From NCBI GenBank assembly GCA_902141825.1, contig CABFPG010000007.1:62001-126000 (forward strand): a stretch of 64,000 nt of DNA, in the 5' to 3' direction. The notes under the pieces were generated by a model. That model was given only the letters and a program-made list of their open reading frames with translations. It was not told the origin of the DNA and ran no database searches. The DNA is from Thalassocella blandensis (lineage in GTDB: Bacteria; Pseudomonadota; Gammaproteobacteria; Pseudomonadales; Cellvibrionaceae). Of this stretch, positions 24,635 through 33,986 are shown in pieces. How positions within the stretch are numbered: position 1 is the first letter of the stretch; every line of letters begins with the position of its first letter. The position numbers were made by a program, and so were the translations under genes.

Positions 24635-27064
24635 TTAAAAGCCACCGGTAATAACACGTTTTGGTTTGGTTTTTTTCTGTGACAATTGCAGCTGAAGAAT
24701 TCTATCGGTTGGCCAGGCTTGCCTCGCCGCATCGGTAAAATAATCATCCAGCAGGTCTTTGTCCTCCGCCGCTATCAATTGATTAATGTGACTGACATAC
24801 TCAGACTCTAAAGACTGCAATGTCTGTTTCAGCTGCGGGTTATTCGGGTCCAGTTTCTCCGCTTCAGCATAGATGGTAATGGCCTGCTTTAAATCCTTGC
24901 GTTTAGCTTCTCCCTGCTTTTGCGAAGATATAAATGCAGTCATGCTGACGATAAGTTCGTCCACTGTATCTACATTCTGACGAGCCGTAGCCAGTTGCTT
25001 TTTCACCGCTGGCAGTTTCGCATGCTTTGGGTTGTTCTTCTCCACCAGGCGAATGTACTGTTCTGCGCGGATAAAGTCCCGTTCCGTGATCGCTTGCTGT
25101 GCTGTATTTAAATCATAAATATTCACCGCAGCCATCCCACGTAAAGCTTCTTGATTGTTTTTGTCATAGCCCAAAACACTGAGATAAGTACTGCGTAACT
25201 CTTCATTCACCGCCGTGCTACGTTTTTCACGCTCCAGGCGTGAGGCTTTTTTCAGTAGACTGGTAATGTGTTGCTGAGCTGACAGTCGTTCAGAAGTTTG
25301 CCTTAGGTTTTCATCGAGCACGATCAGACGCTCTGGCTCATCATAATACCGATGCAGGATTTCCAGGTTTTCTTTGGCCCGTGTTACACGCCCTTGCTCA
25401 ATGTAACGCTCGGTTTGAGCATACGTCGTTTCCATCATTGCGCGAATCATTTTTTTCGCCTGACGGTTATCCGGGTCTAATGCCAGGGCCTGTTGCAATT
25501 TGGTATAGGCTGCGTCCGAAAAGCCTTCCTCTGCTTCAATATCTTTTTCCGCTACACGAATCAGCGCTTTTACTTCTTCAGATTTAAATTCTTGATTGAG
25601 CAAGGTTGCACGCGCGTCTTTAATGGCATTGCTCAGCAATGCAATTTCCGGGTGACGAGGAATAAGTTGCTGCGCGTATTCTCTATAGGTTTCCGCTTTT
25701 TCCACATCTTCCATGGCCACAGCTTTTTGCGCTAACAATAAATAGCGCTCACCAAAACTTTGCAGTGCATCTTTGGCCTGCTGATTATCCGGGTCCAATT
25801 GTAAAATTTCGCGATACGCATTAATGACTTTCTCGGCTTCCTTGTCATCACTGGTGCTTAACTCTCTTCGCGCTTCCGCCGCTGAAGCCAGCAACTCTTC
25901 GATGCGTACCTGAGCTTTCATTTCAGCTTCTTTGATTTTTTGTTCGGCCAGGGCGCGCTCCTGCGGCACTACTATCAGCTGATGGTAGCCAAGCAACAAC
26001 ACCGCACAGACAGCCACTGCCGATACAGTGGTGATAGTACGTTTGTTACGGCGTGCTTTTTTTGCACGGGCTTCTGCCGAGTAGACTTTGATGGTGGCTT
26101 TTGCACTGCTGAGAACTGCGGTCAGCTCTTCCTCTGTCGTAACAGGTGTGGAGCGCGACGTATTGCCCACAATCATCGTCGCCTCGTCATCCACGGCAGG
26201 CTTTGCCTTGGTGGGCTCGCCAGGCAAACCCTCGCGGCGTTTGGTCAGCATTTCCTTGATGTCACTTTCCAGTTGTTCCAAGTGATCTATCATTTCACGC
26301 GCCCGCGAGTAACGCTCATCCGGGTCTTTGGCTAGGGCTTTGTCGATCACCGGTTGCAGCTCTCGCAAATCATCCGGCAGTGGCGGCGGATCATCGTTAA
26401 TGTGCTGTAACAGAGTGGCAACTTCCGTTTCAGCTTTAAATGGAGGAGAGCCTGTCAGCATTTCATATAACATGACACCGAGGGCATAAATATCAGAGCG
26501 GCCATCCAGATCCCGGCCCTGCGCCTGCTCAGGGCTCATATATGCGGTGGTGCCGACAATTACACCTGTTTGCGTCATGCCACTGGCTTCGTCAGAGACC
26601 TGTTTTACGATGCCAAAATCCAGAATCAGCGGAGAGCCATCTTCGCGAAACATGATATTGTCGGGCTTGATATCACGATGAACAAAGCCCTTTTCTCCGG
26701 CGTAGTCGAGTCCTGCTGCCACTCCGGCAACGATCTTAAGAACTTCGGGAATCGGCATGAGTCGAGTCATACGCTCTTTTAAGCTGCCGCCATGCATGTA
26801 TTCCATGGAGATAAAAAACTGCCCCTGATGGGTGCCCACGTCATACACCGGCACAATGCTGGGATGCGACAGCTGCGCAATTACTTTCGCTTCGTGAATA
26901 AATCGTTTGGCCCAATGGTTGTCCTCTACCAGGTGGCTGGCCATTATTTTCAATGCAACGTCACGGCCCATACTTTCCTGCACCGCCAGATAGACCGTCG
27001 CCATACCGCCACGCCCCAATTTTCGTCCAATTGTATATCCAGGAATATTGGGAAGCTCCGCCAT
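24635..27064 (-). CDS. Membrane Ser/Thr protein kinase with periplasmic helical-repeat domain
   Basis: 809 residues. Hanks-type kinase at about 10-265: GRGGMATVY glycine loop 17-25, Lys39 in ALKIM, HRDIKPDN with Asp131, DFG 149-151, SPEQ 177-180. A charged linker (about 270-340, with basic RRNKR before the helix) leads to one membrane helix (about 343-361), then about 445 residues of mostly helical, charged sequence with TPR-like units (AYREILQLDPDNQQAKDAL, KLQQALALDPDNRQAKKMI, YAEAEKLDPNNPQLKQTL). The outer part is likely a protein-binding or stress-sensing scaffold in the periplasm. No cognate phosphatase or FHA protein is beside it in the window. It starts 200 bases upstream of gdx on the same strand but is not tightly linked to it: gdx lies downstream with its own riboswitch leader. 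Confidence 0.92.
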   Translation of the reverse strand: MAELPNIPGYTIGRKLGRGGMATVYLAVQESMGRDVALKIMASHLVEDNHWAKRFIHEAKVIAQLSHPSIVPVYDVGTHQGQFFISMEYMHGGSLKERMTRLMPIPEVLKIVAGVAAGLDYAGEKGFVHRDIKPDNIMFREDGSPLILDFGIVKQVSDEASGMTQTGVIVGTTAYMSPEQAQGRDLDGRSDIYALGVMLYEMLTGSPPFKAETEVATLLQHINDDPPPLPDDLRELQPVIDKALAKDPDERYSRAREMIDHLEQLESDIKEMLTKRREGLPGEPTKAKPAVDDEATMIVGNTSRSTPVTTEEELTAVLSSAKATIKVYSAEARAKKARRNKRTITTVSAVAVCAVLLLGYHQLIVVPQERALAEQKIKEAEMKAQVRIEELLASAAEARRELSTSDDKEAEKVINAYREILQLDPDNQQAKDALQSFGERYLLLAQKAVAMEDVEKAETYREYAQQLIPRHPEIALLSNAIKDARATLLNQEFKSEEVKALIRVAEKDIEAEEGFSDAAYTKLQQALALDPDNRQAKKMIRAMMETTYAQTERYIEQGRVTRAKENLEILHRYYDEPERLIVLDENLRQTSERLSAQQHITSLLKKASRLEREKRSTAVNEELRSTYLSVLGYDKNNQEALRGMAAVNIYDLNTAQQAITERDFIRAEQYIRLVEKNNPKHAKLPAVKKQLATARQNVDTVDELIVSMTAFISSQKQGEAKRKDLKQAITIYAEAEKLDPNNPQLKQTLQSLESEYVSHINQLIAAEDKDLLDDYFTDAARQAWPTDRILQLQLSQKKTKPKRVITGGF

Positions 27065-27383
27065 TAATTTGCCTCTTTTTTCTCTTTGCAGTTCTTTCTA
27101 TGCCGTTCTCTGTCTGCCTTTCCCGCAGTATTGTTTTGTCTATGCTGTCTTCTTTTATGCCGATCTATTATGCCGATCTATTTGTTCGGCTGAATTGTCT
27201 TCTTGCTCGACCTATGAGATTGTTCGATGGCAGCTTCCATGGCATACGATACAATTCCCATTGGGGCAGCATTAAAAAGTATAGACGGAGTTGACCTCTC
27301 TTCGATGGTGACTTTTACCACAATTCGCAGCCGTTTGTGTTTTTATCGGCACAATTTCTTCACAAATCACGTGGGCAATTATT
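27065..27383. other. Divergent intergenic region, 319 bp
   Basis: Lies between the kinase (minus) and the TauE-type gene (plus). Contains imperfect T/C-rich repeats and a directly repeated TATGCCGATCTAT near 27155-27182. No gene. Confidence 0.5.
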
Positions 27384-28181
27384 TTGGACTTAACGGTGTT
27401 AATGTATTTTGCTCTGCTGGGAATCGCTGTGGGGTTTTTGGCCGGGTTACTGGGAATTGGTGGCGGCACTGTCATGGTGCCAATGCTCACCAGTATTTTT
27501 CTTTCTCTGGGAATTCAACATGATCATGTGGTGCACCTGGCATTGGGCACTTCCATGGCATCGATCGTGCTCACCGCTATCTCAAGTCTGGTTGCTCACC
27601 ACAAGCGTGGAGGCGTCCAATGGTCAATTGTGCAGGCCATGACGCCGGGTATTTTGCTCGGGTCGATTAGTGCTACTCTGATACTCGGCTTTCTCAACAG
27701 TACTGTGCTTGCCGGTGTGTTCGCGCTGTTTTTGTTGTTTGTGGCCTGGCAAATGGTCCGAGGCAAAAAAATTCAACATTCGCGTACATTACCGGGTACA
27801 GCGGGTCTTTTTGCCGTCGGCGGCGGTATTGGAGCCTTGTCGACGCTGGTATCGATTGGTGGCGGGTCTATTTCGGTCCCCTTTTTGTTGCGTCACAATG
27901 TTGCCATCACCAAGGCGATCGGGACATCAGCAGCATTGGGATTTCCTATTGCGTTGTTTGGCGCATGCGGCTATTGGGTGCTGGGACATTTTTTCAGTGA
28001 CAGCCCACAGGGTTTTATTTACTTTCCTGCCGTCGCTGCAATTTCGCTCATGAGTGTGCTGTTCGCTCCGCTAGGTGTAAAAGCCGCGTACCAATTACCT
28101 ATCGGTATATTGAAAAAGATTTTTGCGCTTTTGTTGGTTGGCTTAAGTTTGAAAATGCTGGTAACAATTGTGCTGCCCTGA
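27384..28181 (+). CDS. TauE/SafE-family membrane exporter
   Basis: 265 residues and about eight membrane helices in two homologous halves, each opening with a Gly-rich block (FLAGLLGIGGGTVMVPML; LVSIGGGSISVPFLL). This pattern defines the TauE/SafE (DUF81) family, implicated in export of sulfite, sulfoacetate or similar anions; the substrate is not predictable here. The start is uncertain: a TTG at 27384 gives MDLTVLMYFALLG, the usual family N-terminus, while an ATG at 27402 would remove six residues. Neither has a strong ribosome site. No operon partner. Confidence 0.85.
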   Translation: MDLTVLMYFALLGIAVGFLAGLLGIGGGTVMVPMLTSIFLSLGIQHDHVVHLALGTSMASIVLTAISSLVAHHKRGGVQWSIVQAMTPGILLGSISATLILGFLNSTVLAGVFALFLLFVAWQMVRGKKIQHSRTLPGTAGLFAVGGGIGALSTLVSIGGGSISVPFLLRHNVAITKAIGTSAALGFPIALFGACGYWVLGHFFSDSPQGFIYFPAVAAISLMSVLFAPLGVKAAYQLPIGILKKIFALLLVGLSLKMLVTIVLP

Positions 28182-28758
28182 TACTCGCGCTTGAGTGCTA
28201 GTTATTTCATTAAGAACTTGATTAAGAACTTTCATATAAATACCGTTGCTCTTAATCTCCCTCATTGCCCTCTTGTTTCCCTCTCACTATCTTCTAATGT
28301 TCTCGCGATGATTTGCCTTGGGCAATGCCAGCATTAGGGATGTATTCATCACACAACAGGTGACAATATTATTTGTGATGACTGAACCCAGCCTATTGAA
28401 AGATAAAATGTAAGTTCTTTTTTTAACTTTTCTGAGCACGCAAAATTTTTGCAGCTGTTTGCACTTTTTTGCGTCCACTTGTATTTGCTTGCATTCACCT
28501 GCATCCTCCTGCACCTAAAGTACAGTTTAAAATTTTTTATCACATTTAGAGGCAAGTTGACGCTCCAGGGAATTCTTTATTTCCACGTTTATGTTTTTAA
28601 CCGCCTTCCTAGCGCGATATTTTTCACGGAAATTAAGCAGAATTTTTCTTTGCAGGTTTTGAGAATGTCGTTTTACGTTGATGAATTTATGTCTGGAGTG
28701 AAAAGGCTACACGTGAAATTCTATATACCAATTTTCATGAATTTATTTCCGAACGCCA
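28182..28758. other. Intergenic, about 580 bp, with TGC-rich reiterated tract
   Basis: No credible gene. Between about 28448 and 28515 the text repeats short words (TTTGCAGC, TTTGCAC, TTTGCGTCC, TTTGCTTGC, CACCTGCATCC, TCCTGCACC), a degenerate tandem repeat open in several frames, which explains the spurious open frames seen there. Confidence 0.5.
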
Positions 28759-28859
28759 TAAAAAAACGCCCTGAACAGGAAGTCCTGTCAGGGCAAGTAA
28801 TCTACTTTTTGGGGGAAATACACATGAAACTAGTTTGAAAAGCCTGACAAATGGTAAGT
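28759..28859 (-). ncRNA. Candidate small RNA 3' of polA (Spot 42/ErsA-like position)
   Basis: On the minus strand a possible promoter (TTGAGT, 18-base spacer, TACAAA; 28895-28866) is followed by about 100 bases without a usable frame, ending in a strong terminator: GCCCTG-ACAGGA stem (28794-28768, one bulge) plus a T6-T7 tract. The middle has a single-stranded TATTTCCCCCAAAAAG stretch suited to pairing with ribosome sites. In enteric bacteria Spot 42 lies just 3' of polA, and in Pseudomonas ErsA lies near polA; sequence similarity to either is not evident to me, so homology is inferred from position and architecture only. The alternative is a long polA 3' end with a distant terminator. Confidence 0.5.
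28761..28794 (-). terminator. Rho-independent terminator (small RNA candidate and/or polA)
   Basis: The stem GCCCTG/CAGGGC plus inner CAGG/CCTG, with a T6 tract at its leftward end, is effective only on the minus strand. It lies 324 bases beyond the polA stop. Confidence 0.88.
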
Positions 28860-29117
28860 TGCTGTTTTGTACCGCTGTTGATATAAAACACTCAACTCTT
28901 CGTAAATTACAAACTTCTGCTAGCCTTCAGGGCATGGGCGAACTTTCTGTAATTCACTTTTTGCATTTGCTTTGCCTTTCAGTAATTAAGACGATTGAAG
29001 CCACTAAGAGTTCAAAATAAATTTCGCTTTTTTGTGAAGTTATTCGGTTTTTCTTAGTTGGGCTTTGTTTTTAATCGATTTGGCGCGTGTTCTCCGCCAA
29101 ATCAACTCGTGTTATGA

Positions 29118-31835
29118 CTAGTGCGCCTCTTCCCAGTTCCTCCCAATGCCGGACTCCACTAAAAGCGGAACATCCAACGGCATTGCCTTTGCCATCAATG
29201 CGCAAATTTTTTCGTTTACCTGTTCTACTTCTTGTTCAGCCACTTCAAGAACCAGTTCATCGTGTACCTGCATGATGAGTTTGGCATCGACCGATGATTG
29301 TGCCAGCCATTGATCCACATCGATCATGGCGCGTTTGATAATGTCGGCCGCTGTTCCCTGCATCGGTGCATTGATCGCCGTACGCTCGGCGGCTTGGCGA
29401 CGCATTGCGTTACGAGAACGAATTTCTGGCAAATAGAGGCGTCGGCCCATAATGGTTTCCACAAAGCCTTTTTCACCCGCGCGTTCGCGAATACGGTTCA
29501 TGTAGTCCGCAACGCCGGGATAGCGGTCGAAATACAAATCGATATAGGACTGCGCTTCTTTACGACCAATACGTAATTGTTTTCCCAGACCGAACGCCGA
29601 CATTCCATAAATCAGGCCAAAGTTAATTGCTTTCGCACTGCGGCGCTGCTCATCGCTGACATTCTCAAGCGTTTCACCAAATACTTCAGCGGCGGTAGCG
29701 CGGTGAATATCCAAGCCCTGCTCAAAGGCACTCAATAGTCCTTTGTCACCGGACAGATGGGCCATGATGCGCAATTCAATTTGAGAGTAATCCGCCGCCA
29801 GTATTTTGTAACCTTTCGGTGCAATAAAGGCCTGCCGCACTTTACGCCCCTCTTCCGTCTTGATCGGGATGTTTTGCAGGTTCGGATCAGTCGAGGATAA
29901 TCGCCCGGTGGCGGCAACTGCCTGGTGGTAGGAGGTATGTACTCTGCCAGTAACCGGGTTAATCATGTTGGGCAGCTTATCGGTATAGGTTGATTTGAGT
30001 TTTGCCAGCGAACGGTACTTCAGCAGTACTTTCGGCAATGGATAATCCAGTGCCAGTTCTTGCAACACATCTTCTGCCGTTGAATAGCTTTTGGTTTTGG
30101 TTTTTTTGATGACCGGCAATTCGAGCTTTTCAAACAGAATATGCCCCAGTTGTTTAGGCGATGCCAGATTGAACTCCTCACCAGCCAATTCGTACGCCTG
30201 CTGCTCCAGCTTTTCCATGCTCGCTCCATGCGCTTCACTTTGTTTGGCCAGTTCACTAGCATCGATTAACGCCCCGTTGCGCTCAACCCGTGACAGCACT
30301 GACACAAGGGGTAGCTCCACCTCGTCGTACACTCTGCCCAGCCCTTCCTCAGCGCGTATTTCCGGCCACAGCTTTTCATGCAGGCGAAATGTTATGTCCG
30401 CATCTTCGGCGGCATAGTGGCTGGCTTTATCCAGTTCTATCTGATTAAAGGTCAACTGCTTACTGCCTTTGCCGGCAATATCTTCAAAATGCACGGTTTC
30501 GTAACCGAGGTAGGTGTTCGCCAGACTATCCATGTCATGACGGGTGGCGGTGGAATTATAAACATAGGATTCCAACATGGTGTCCGCCATAATGCCACGC
30601 AGCTCGATATCGTAGTTGGCCAATACACTCTTATCATATTTGAGGTTTTGCCCAACCTTTTTGGCATCGTCGCTTTCCAGCATGGGCTTCATTTTTTCTA
30701 GTACCAGTTCACGTGACAGCTGCTGAGGCGCTCCCAGATAATCGTGAGCAACGGGAATATAGGCAGCCTTGCCAATACTGGTCGCGACAGACATGCCCAC
30801 CAATTGAGCTTCCATGTAATTCAAGCTGGTGGTTTCTGTATCAAAAGCAAAGTAGTCGGCTGACTCCAGCTCCTTCAGCAAAGCATCCAGCGCCGGCTCA
30901 TCTAAAATAGTACGATATTCAGCCTTCACTTCTACTTGCGGGCCACTGTGCTTGGCCCCGGAACTATCCAATTCCTGCGCCCAGGTTTTAAATTCCAATT
31001 CCTCGTAGAGTTCACGTAGAACATTATTGTCGGCAGGCTTTTGCTTCAGTTCAGCAATGCCTAATTCTAGCTCCACGTCAGTTTTGATAGTGGCAAGGGT
31101 GTAGGACAAATCAGCTTTATCCTGGTTATCCGTCAATTTGGCAGCCATCGTTTTGGCACCGCGAAAACCAAGATCCGCCACTTTATCTAACTGGGCGTAG
31201 ATATCTTTGATGCCACCCAGATTCTGCAATAACGCGAGAGCAGTTTTTTCCCCGACCCCTGGCACGCCGGGAATGTTGTCCGACTTGTCTCCCATCAACG
31301 CCAGAAAATCGATAATGAGCTCGGGTGGTAAACCAAATTTCTCTTTCACACCGTCAATGTCCATGGTTGACCCCTTCATGGTATCGACCAGTGTCACATG
31401 CTTGTTCACCAGCTGAGCCATATCCTTATCACCGGTGGATATCACCACATCCATACCGGCTTCCGTTGCCTGATGAGCATATGTGCCGATCACATCGTCG
31501 GCTTCCACCCCCGGCACAATCAATAAAGGAAAGCCCAGGGCCTGAATAATCTTGTGTAAAGGTTCGATTTGGCTGCGCATATCGTCCGGCATTGGAGGAC
31601 GATGCGCCTTGTAGTCGCTGTAAATGTCATCGCGAAAGGTTTTGCCTTTCGCATCAAACACCACCGCCATATGGCTATTTGGATAATCTTTACCCAGCTT
31701 TAACAACATGCTGGTCACACCTTTAATTGCCCCGGTTTGTTGACCGGAAGAGGTACTTAGCGGTGGCAGTGCGTGAAACGCGCGATAGAGGTATGAAGAG
31801 CCGTCTACAAGAACGAGCGGTGCAGTATCAGTCAT
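29118..31835 (-). CDS. polA: DNA polymerase I
   Basis: 905 residues, the normal length. The N-terminal 5'-3' exonuclease (about 5-290) shows [14 protein letters not shown] and the helix-hairpin-helix [19 protein letters not shown] 3'-5' proofreading domain follows, with an intact DxE motif (FDTETTSL, near residue 330), so proofreading is expected. The polymerase domain has [12 protein letters not shown], motif [17 protein letters not shown] (near 680), motif [15 protein letters not shown] and motif C VHDELVLE (near 857). The enzyme fills gaps in repair and removes Okazaki primers. It is transcribed alone; the small RNA candidate lies at its 3' side. Confidence 0.98.
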   Translation of the reverse strand: MTDTAPLVLVDGSSYLYRAFHALPPLSTSSGQQTGAIKGVTSMLLKLGKDYPNSHMAVVFDAKGKTFRDDIYSDYKAHRPPMPDDMRSQIEPLHKIIQALGFPLLIVPGVEADDVIGTYAHQATEAGMDVVISTGDKDMAQLVNKHVTLVDTMKGSTMDIDGVKEKFGLPPELIIDFLALMGDKSDNIPGVPGVGEKTALALLQNLGGIKDIYAQLDKVADLGFRGAKTMAAKLTDNQDKADLSYTLATIKTDVELELGIAELKQKPADNNVLRELYEELEFKTWAQELDSSGAKHSGPQVEVKAEYRTILDEPALDALLKELESADYFAFDTETTSLNYMEAQLVGMSVATSIGKAAYIPVAHDYLGAPQQLSRELVLEKMKPMLESDDAKKVGQNLKYDKSVLANYDIELRGIMADTMLESYVYNSTATRHDMDSLANTYLGYETVHFEDIAGKGSKQLTFNQIELDKASHYAAEDADITFRLHEKLWPEIRAEEGLGRVYDEVELPLVSVLSRVERNGALIDASELAKQSEAHGASMEKLEQQAYELAGEEFNLASPKQLGHILFEKLELPVIKKTKTKSYSTAEDVLQELALDYPLPKVLLKYRSLAKLKSTYTDKLPNMINPVTGRVHTSYHQAVAATGRLSSTDPNLQNIPIKTEEGRKVRQAFIAPKGYKILAADYSQIELRIMAHLSGDKGLLSAFEQGLDIHRATAAEVFGETLENVSDEQRRSAKAINFGLIYGMSAFGLGKQLRIGRKEAQSYIDLYFDRYPGVADYMNRIRERAGEKGFVETIMGRRLYLPEIRSRNAMRRQAAERTAINAPMQGTAADIIKRAMIDVDQWLAQSSVDAKLIMQVHDELVLEVAEQEVEQVNEKICALMAKAMPLDVPLLVESGIGRNWEEAH

Positions 31836-32383
31836 AACGATGTCTTTTCTATTCGTGTAAGTGATGTTGACAATATTCAGGCTTACCGCGTGATCGGCTG
31901 ATTAAGTACCAGAAAAACGCAGTGAAAGAGGATGCGCAAGGATACAGGATCACTCCTTTTAAAACGAGTCAAGGTACCGCCTCTATCGTTAGATGCCGGA
32001 AACCTGCTGACTGACGTCTCACCGTTGTTACCTCCGCTTTAGATTTATTAGCACTGTTACTGAGACACAAGTAACACTTTTGAAAGTCTGCACCAAAAAG
32101 ATTTTTTCGCCAAATTTTGGTGCTAGATGTCTAAATAGGCAATAAAATCAATAAAAACAGCTACTTAAATAAATATACTCGAAAATCATTGATTATTGAC
32201 AAGATCATTATGTCGCATTATTTGCAAAATAAAGCTTGCAATGAGCAGTAACAATTGTTACCTTATGTAACGTCTGGTAACAAAGCCAGACACGGAAGTC
32301 TAATCGTATGATGGACATTCGGTACTAACTCAACCGGGCACCCAAAAGGAGCCCAAAATCGTTTAAACAAAGGAGAACACCTT
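31836..32383. other. Divergent intergenic region, 548 bp
   Basis: Lies between polA (minus) and a small secreted-protein gene (plus). Seven GTAAC/GTTAC words fall between 32027 and 32281, including a perfect palindrome and a 10-bp-spaced run (separate entry). The last 40 bases carry an AAAGGAGA ribosome site. No gene. Confidence 0.6.
32248..32281. promoter_or_regulatory. Phased GTAAC/GTTAC site array
   Basis: The perfect palindrome GTAACAATTGTTAC (32248-32261) is followed by further GTAAC words at 32267-32271 and 32277-32281. The word starts (32248, 32257, 32267, 32277) are 9-10 bases apart, so they lie on one face of the helix. More copies occur at 32027, 32056 and 32071. The array lies about 100-135 bases upstream of the small secreted-protein gene and resembles a cooperative binding site; no regulator can be named. 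Confidence 0.5.
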
Positions 32384-32668
32384 ATGAAAAAAGCACTATT
32401 GGCCTTATTTGCCGTTGTTGCTGTTCAAGGTGCCTATGCGAATGACGTTAGTGCCTCTAATCCTGAAACAGAAGCGACTGCATGGGTTGTTGCTGCTTGG
32501 GATGCTGGCGCTAGCAAAAGCTGGGCATTTGATCCAACGGATTCAATCGCTAGCCACAAGACAATGCAAGAATTTGAAACGCGCGTTAACTCTCTTAACG
32601 AGCATGTTAGTCAGCACTTGGACAATCTGCTTGAGCAAAAGCTCGACGCATTGTTAGCTGGCTATTAA
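32384..32668 (+). CDS. Small secreted protein, unknown function
   Basis: 94 residues with a classic signal peptide (MKKALLALFAVVAVQGAYA, cleavage near 19-20). The mature part is about 75 residues, acidic, without Cys, and ends in a predicted helix (TRVNSLNEHVSQHLDNLLEQ). I do not recognise the family. The AAGGAGA ribosome site, the A-rich second codons and the strong terminator downstream suggest a well-expressed gene. Its promoter region has the phased GTAAC array. It is probably monocistronic. Confidence 0.75.
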   Translation: MKKALLALFAVVAVQGAYANDVSASNPETEATAWVVAAWDAGASKSWAFDPTDSIASHKTMQEFETRVNSLNEHVSQHLDNLLEQKLDALLAGY

Positions 32669-32813
32669 TTGATAAGCATTTATTGAAAAAGGCCTGACGC
32701 CTGACTCCGGTGGTAATGAGTCGGCAATCTACAACTCTCAGGTCCTGGTTAGAATTTTAGAAAGTCAGAATTTTAGTTTTATTTTAGTTAGAAGATTTTT
32801 TGAGCAACTGCAT

Positions 32814-32843
32814 TGCCGGACTTTGTAGCCTGCAAGTCCGGCA
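32814..32843. other. 10-bp-stem hairpin downstream of the small secreted protein
   Basis: TGCCGGACTT (32814-32823) pairs perfectly with AAGTCCGGCA (32834-32843) around a 10-base loop. No T-run follows, so it is not a simple terminator; it may protect the mRNA 3' end ahead of the terminator at 32857. Confidence 0.7.
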
Positions 32844-32856
32844 TTCCCCTGAGCTT

Positions 32857-32894
32857 AACCCCGATTACCTGATACCGGAATTGGGGTTTTTTTT
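32857..32894 (+). terminator. Rho-independent terminator
   Basis: AACCCCGATT (32857-32866) pairs with AATTGGGGTT (32879-32888) with one G-T pair, followed by an eight-T run on the plus strand. Confidence 0.85.
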
Positions 32895-32939
32895 CGCCTC
32901 AAGAAACTCATCACCCTCCACTTAATGATCTCGCACCCC

Positions 32940-33866
32940 CTACAAGGTTGCGCTACCACATACTTTTATTTGCCTGGTCAGTGCACGCATGTATTCACTG
33001 TAACTGTCGACTTCCATCTGACTGGCCAGAATATCCACATTTACCAAGGGCAATTTCAGCATTTGCGCATAGCGTGAAGCCTGCTGAGCTTCTCCTACTT
33101 CACTTAGCATACAGGCCGCCTGACCTTTTAACTGGTGCATAAGCTGGCCGACACGTTTTGCACTGATTTGCTCGTCCGGTACCTCGGTTAGCCGCCCAAG
33201 CTGCTTTAACTTGTAACGCTCAACCAATGGGCCATAGGCTTCATGAAACACGACAAAGCCGGTTGCCTGGAAGTCACTGAATGCCGCAAGCACATCACGA
33301 TCCAAAGCAGCTAAACCCTGCTCAAACTGCTGCAATCTCCCCATTACAGATTCACGCCACATTGGTTGGAGCGCGACCAGCGAGTGGCTTAACTTTTGTG
33401 CAAAGGTACTTACCTGCTCAACACTCAGCCACAAGTGTAAGTCTTCAGCATGGGCTGAATGGTGATCTGTCGAATGAGTTTCTCGAGCGGGCTGAGTGGG
33501 CGCCAAATCAAAACTGACCGTTTTTTTACTCTGTGCAATTTTTGCCAAAAACAATTCAAAATCGGGCCCTACCCAGAGCAGCAGATCGGCGTCCGCCAAA
33601 GCCCGCGCCTGCGACACTGACAACGCGAAATGATGTGGAGAAGCCTGCCCCTGCAACAGAGTTTTAATTTCAATATGCTGGAGAAGATCTTCGCCCAGTA
33701 ACTCTTTCACCACCAACTCCAATGGTTTCACAGATGTGACTATCACAATATCCGCCTTGGATTGCGCCAAGGCACTTAGCGACATCAGCATACCCAGGCT
33801 GAATACAACAAGATGGAAACAGCGCAAGGTACGCGCGCAACAAAAGCTTCGATTGATTAGGTTCAT
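32940..33866 (-). CDS. znuA: Zinc ABC transporter, periplasmic zinc-binding protein
   Basis: 308 residues. Signal peptide to about 35 (LVVFSLGMLMSLSALAQ). Cluster A-I metal-binding protein features: SVKPLELVVKELLG, SPHHFALSVSQARAL with the metal ligand among His78/His79, a short His-rich loop at 131-144 (HSTDHHSAHAEDLH), LHLWLS with His144, and HEAYGPLVERY. ZnuA captures Zn2+ in the periplasm and hands it to ZnuB. The gene is divergent from zur-znuC-znuB and a Zur box lies between them. The His-rich loop is shorter than in E. coli ZnuA. No strong ribosome site is visible, but ATG 33866 gives a proper signal peptide. Confidence 0.93.
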   Translation of the reverse strand: MNLINRSFCCARTLRCFHLVVFSLGMLMSLSALAQSKADIVIVTSVKPLELVVKELLGEDLLQHIEIKTLLQGQASPHHFALSVSQARALADADLLLWVGPDFELFLAKIAQSKKTVSFDLAPTQPARETHSTDHHSAHAEDLHLWLSVEQVSTFAQKLSHSLVALQPMWRESVMGRLQQFEQGLAALDRDVLAAFSDFQATGFVVFHEAYGPLVERYKLKQLGRLTEVPDEQISAKRVGQLMHQLKGQAACMLSEVGEAQQASRYAQMLKLPLVNVDILASQMEVDSYSEYMRALTRQIKVCGSATL

Positions 33867-33912
33867 GGCGTTTGGTTATTAAAAATACATTCTTATTAAT
33901 AAGTGCTAAACT

Positions 33913-33929
33913 ATGTTATATGATAACAT
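33913..33929. promoter_or_regulatory. Zur box in the divergent znuA / zur-znuCB promoter
   Basis: ATGTTAT-ATG-ATAACAT, a perfect 7-bp inverted repeat with a 3-bp centre, agrees well with the known gammaproteobacterial Zur consensus (TGTTATANTATAACA). It lies 47 bases upstream of znuA and 58 bases upstream of zur, so zinc-loaded Zur should repress both directions. Confidence 0.9.
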
Positions 33930-33986
33930 AACATCAACGGCGTTCTGTCATTTTAAAAAACATTATAAAAAACAATCGCTTACAAC

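Noticed and set aside
28449-28838. 130-codon open frame
   Set aside because: Runs through a degenerate TGC-rich repeat and across a minus-strand terminator; composition unlike a protein.
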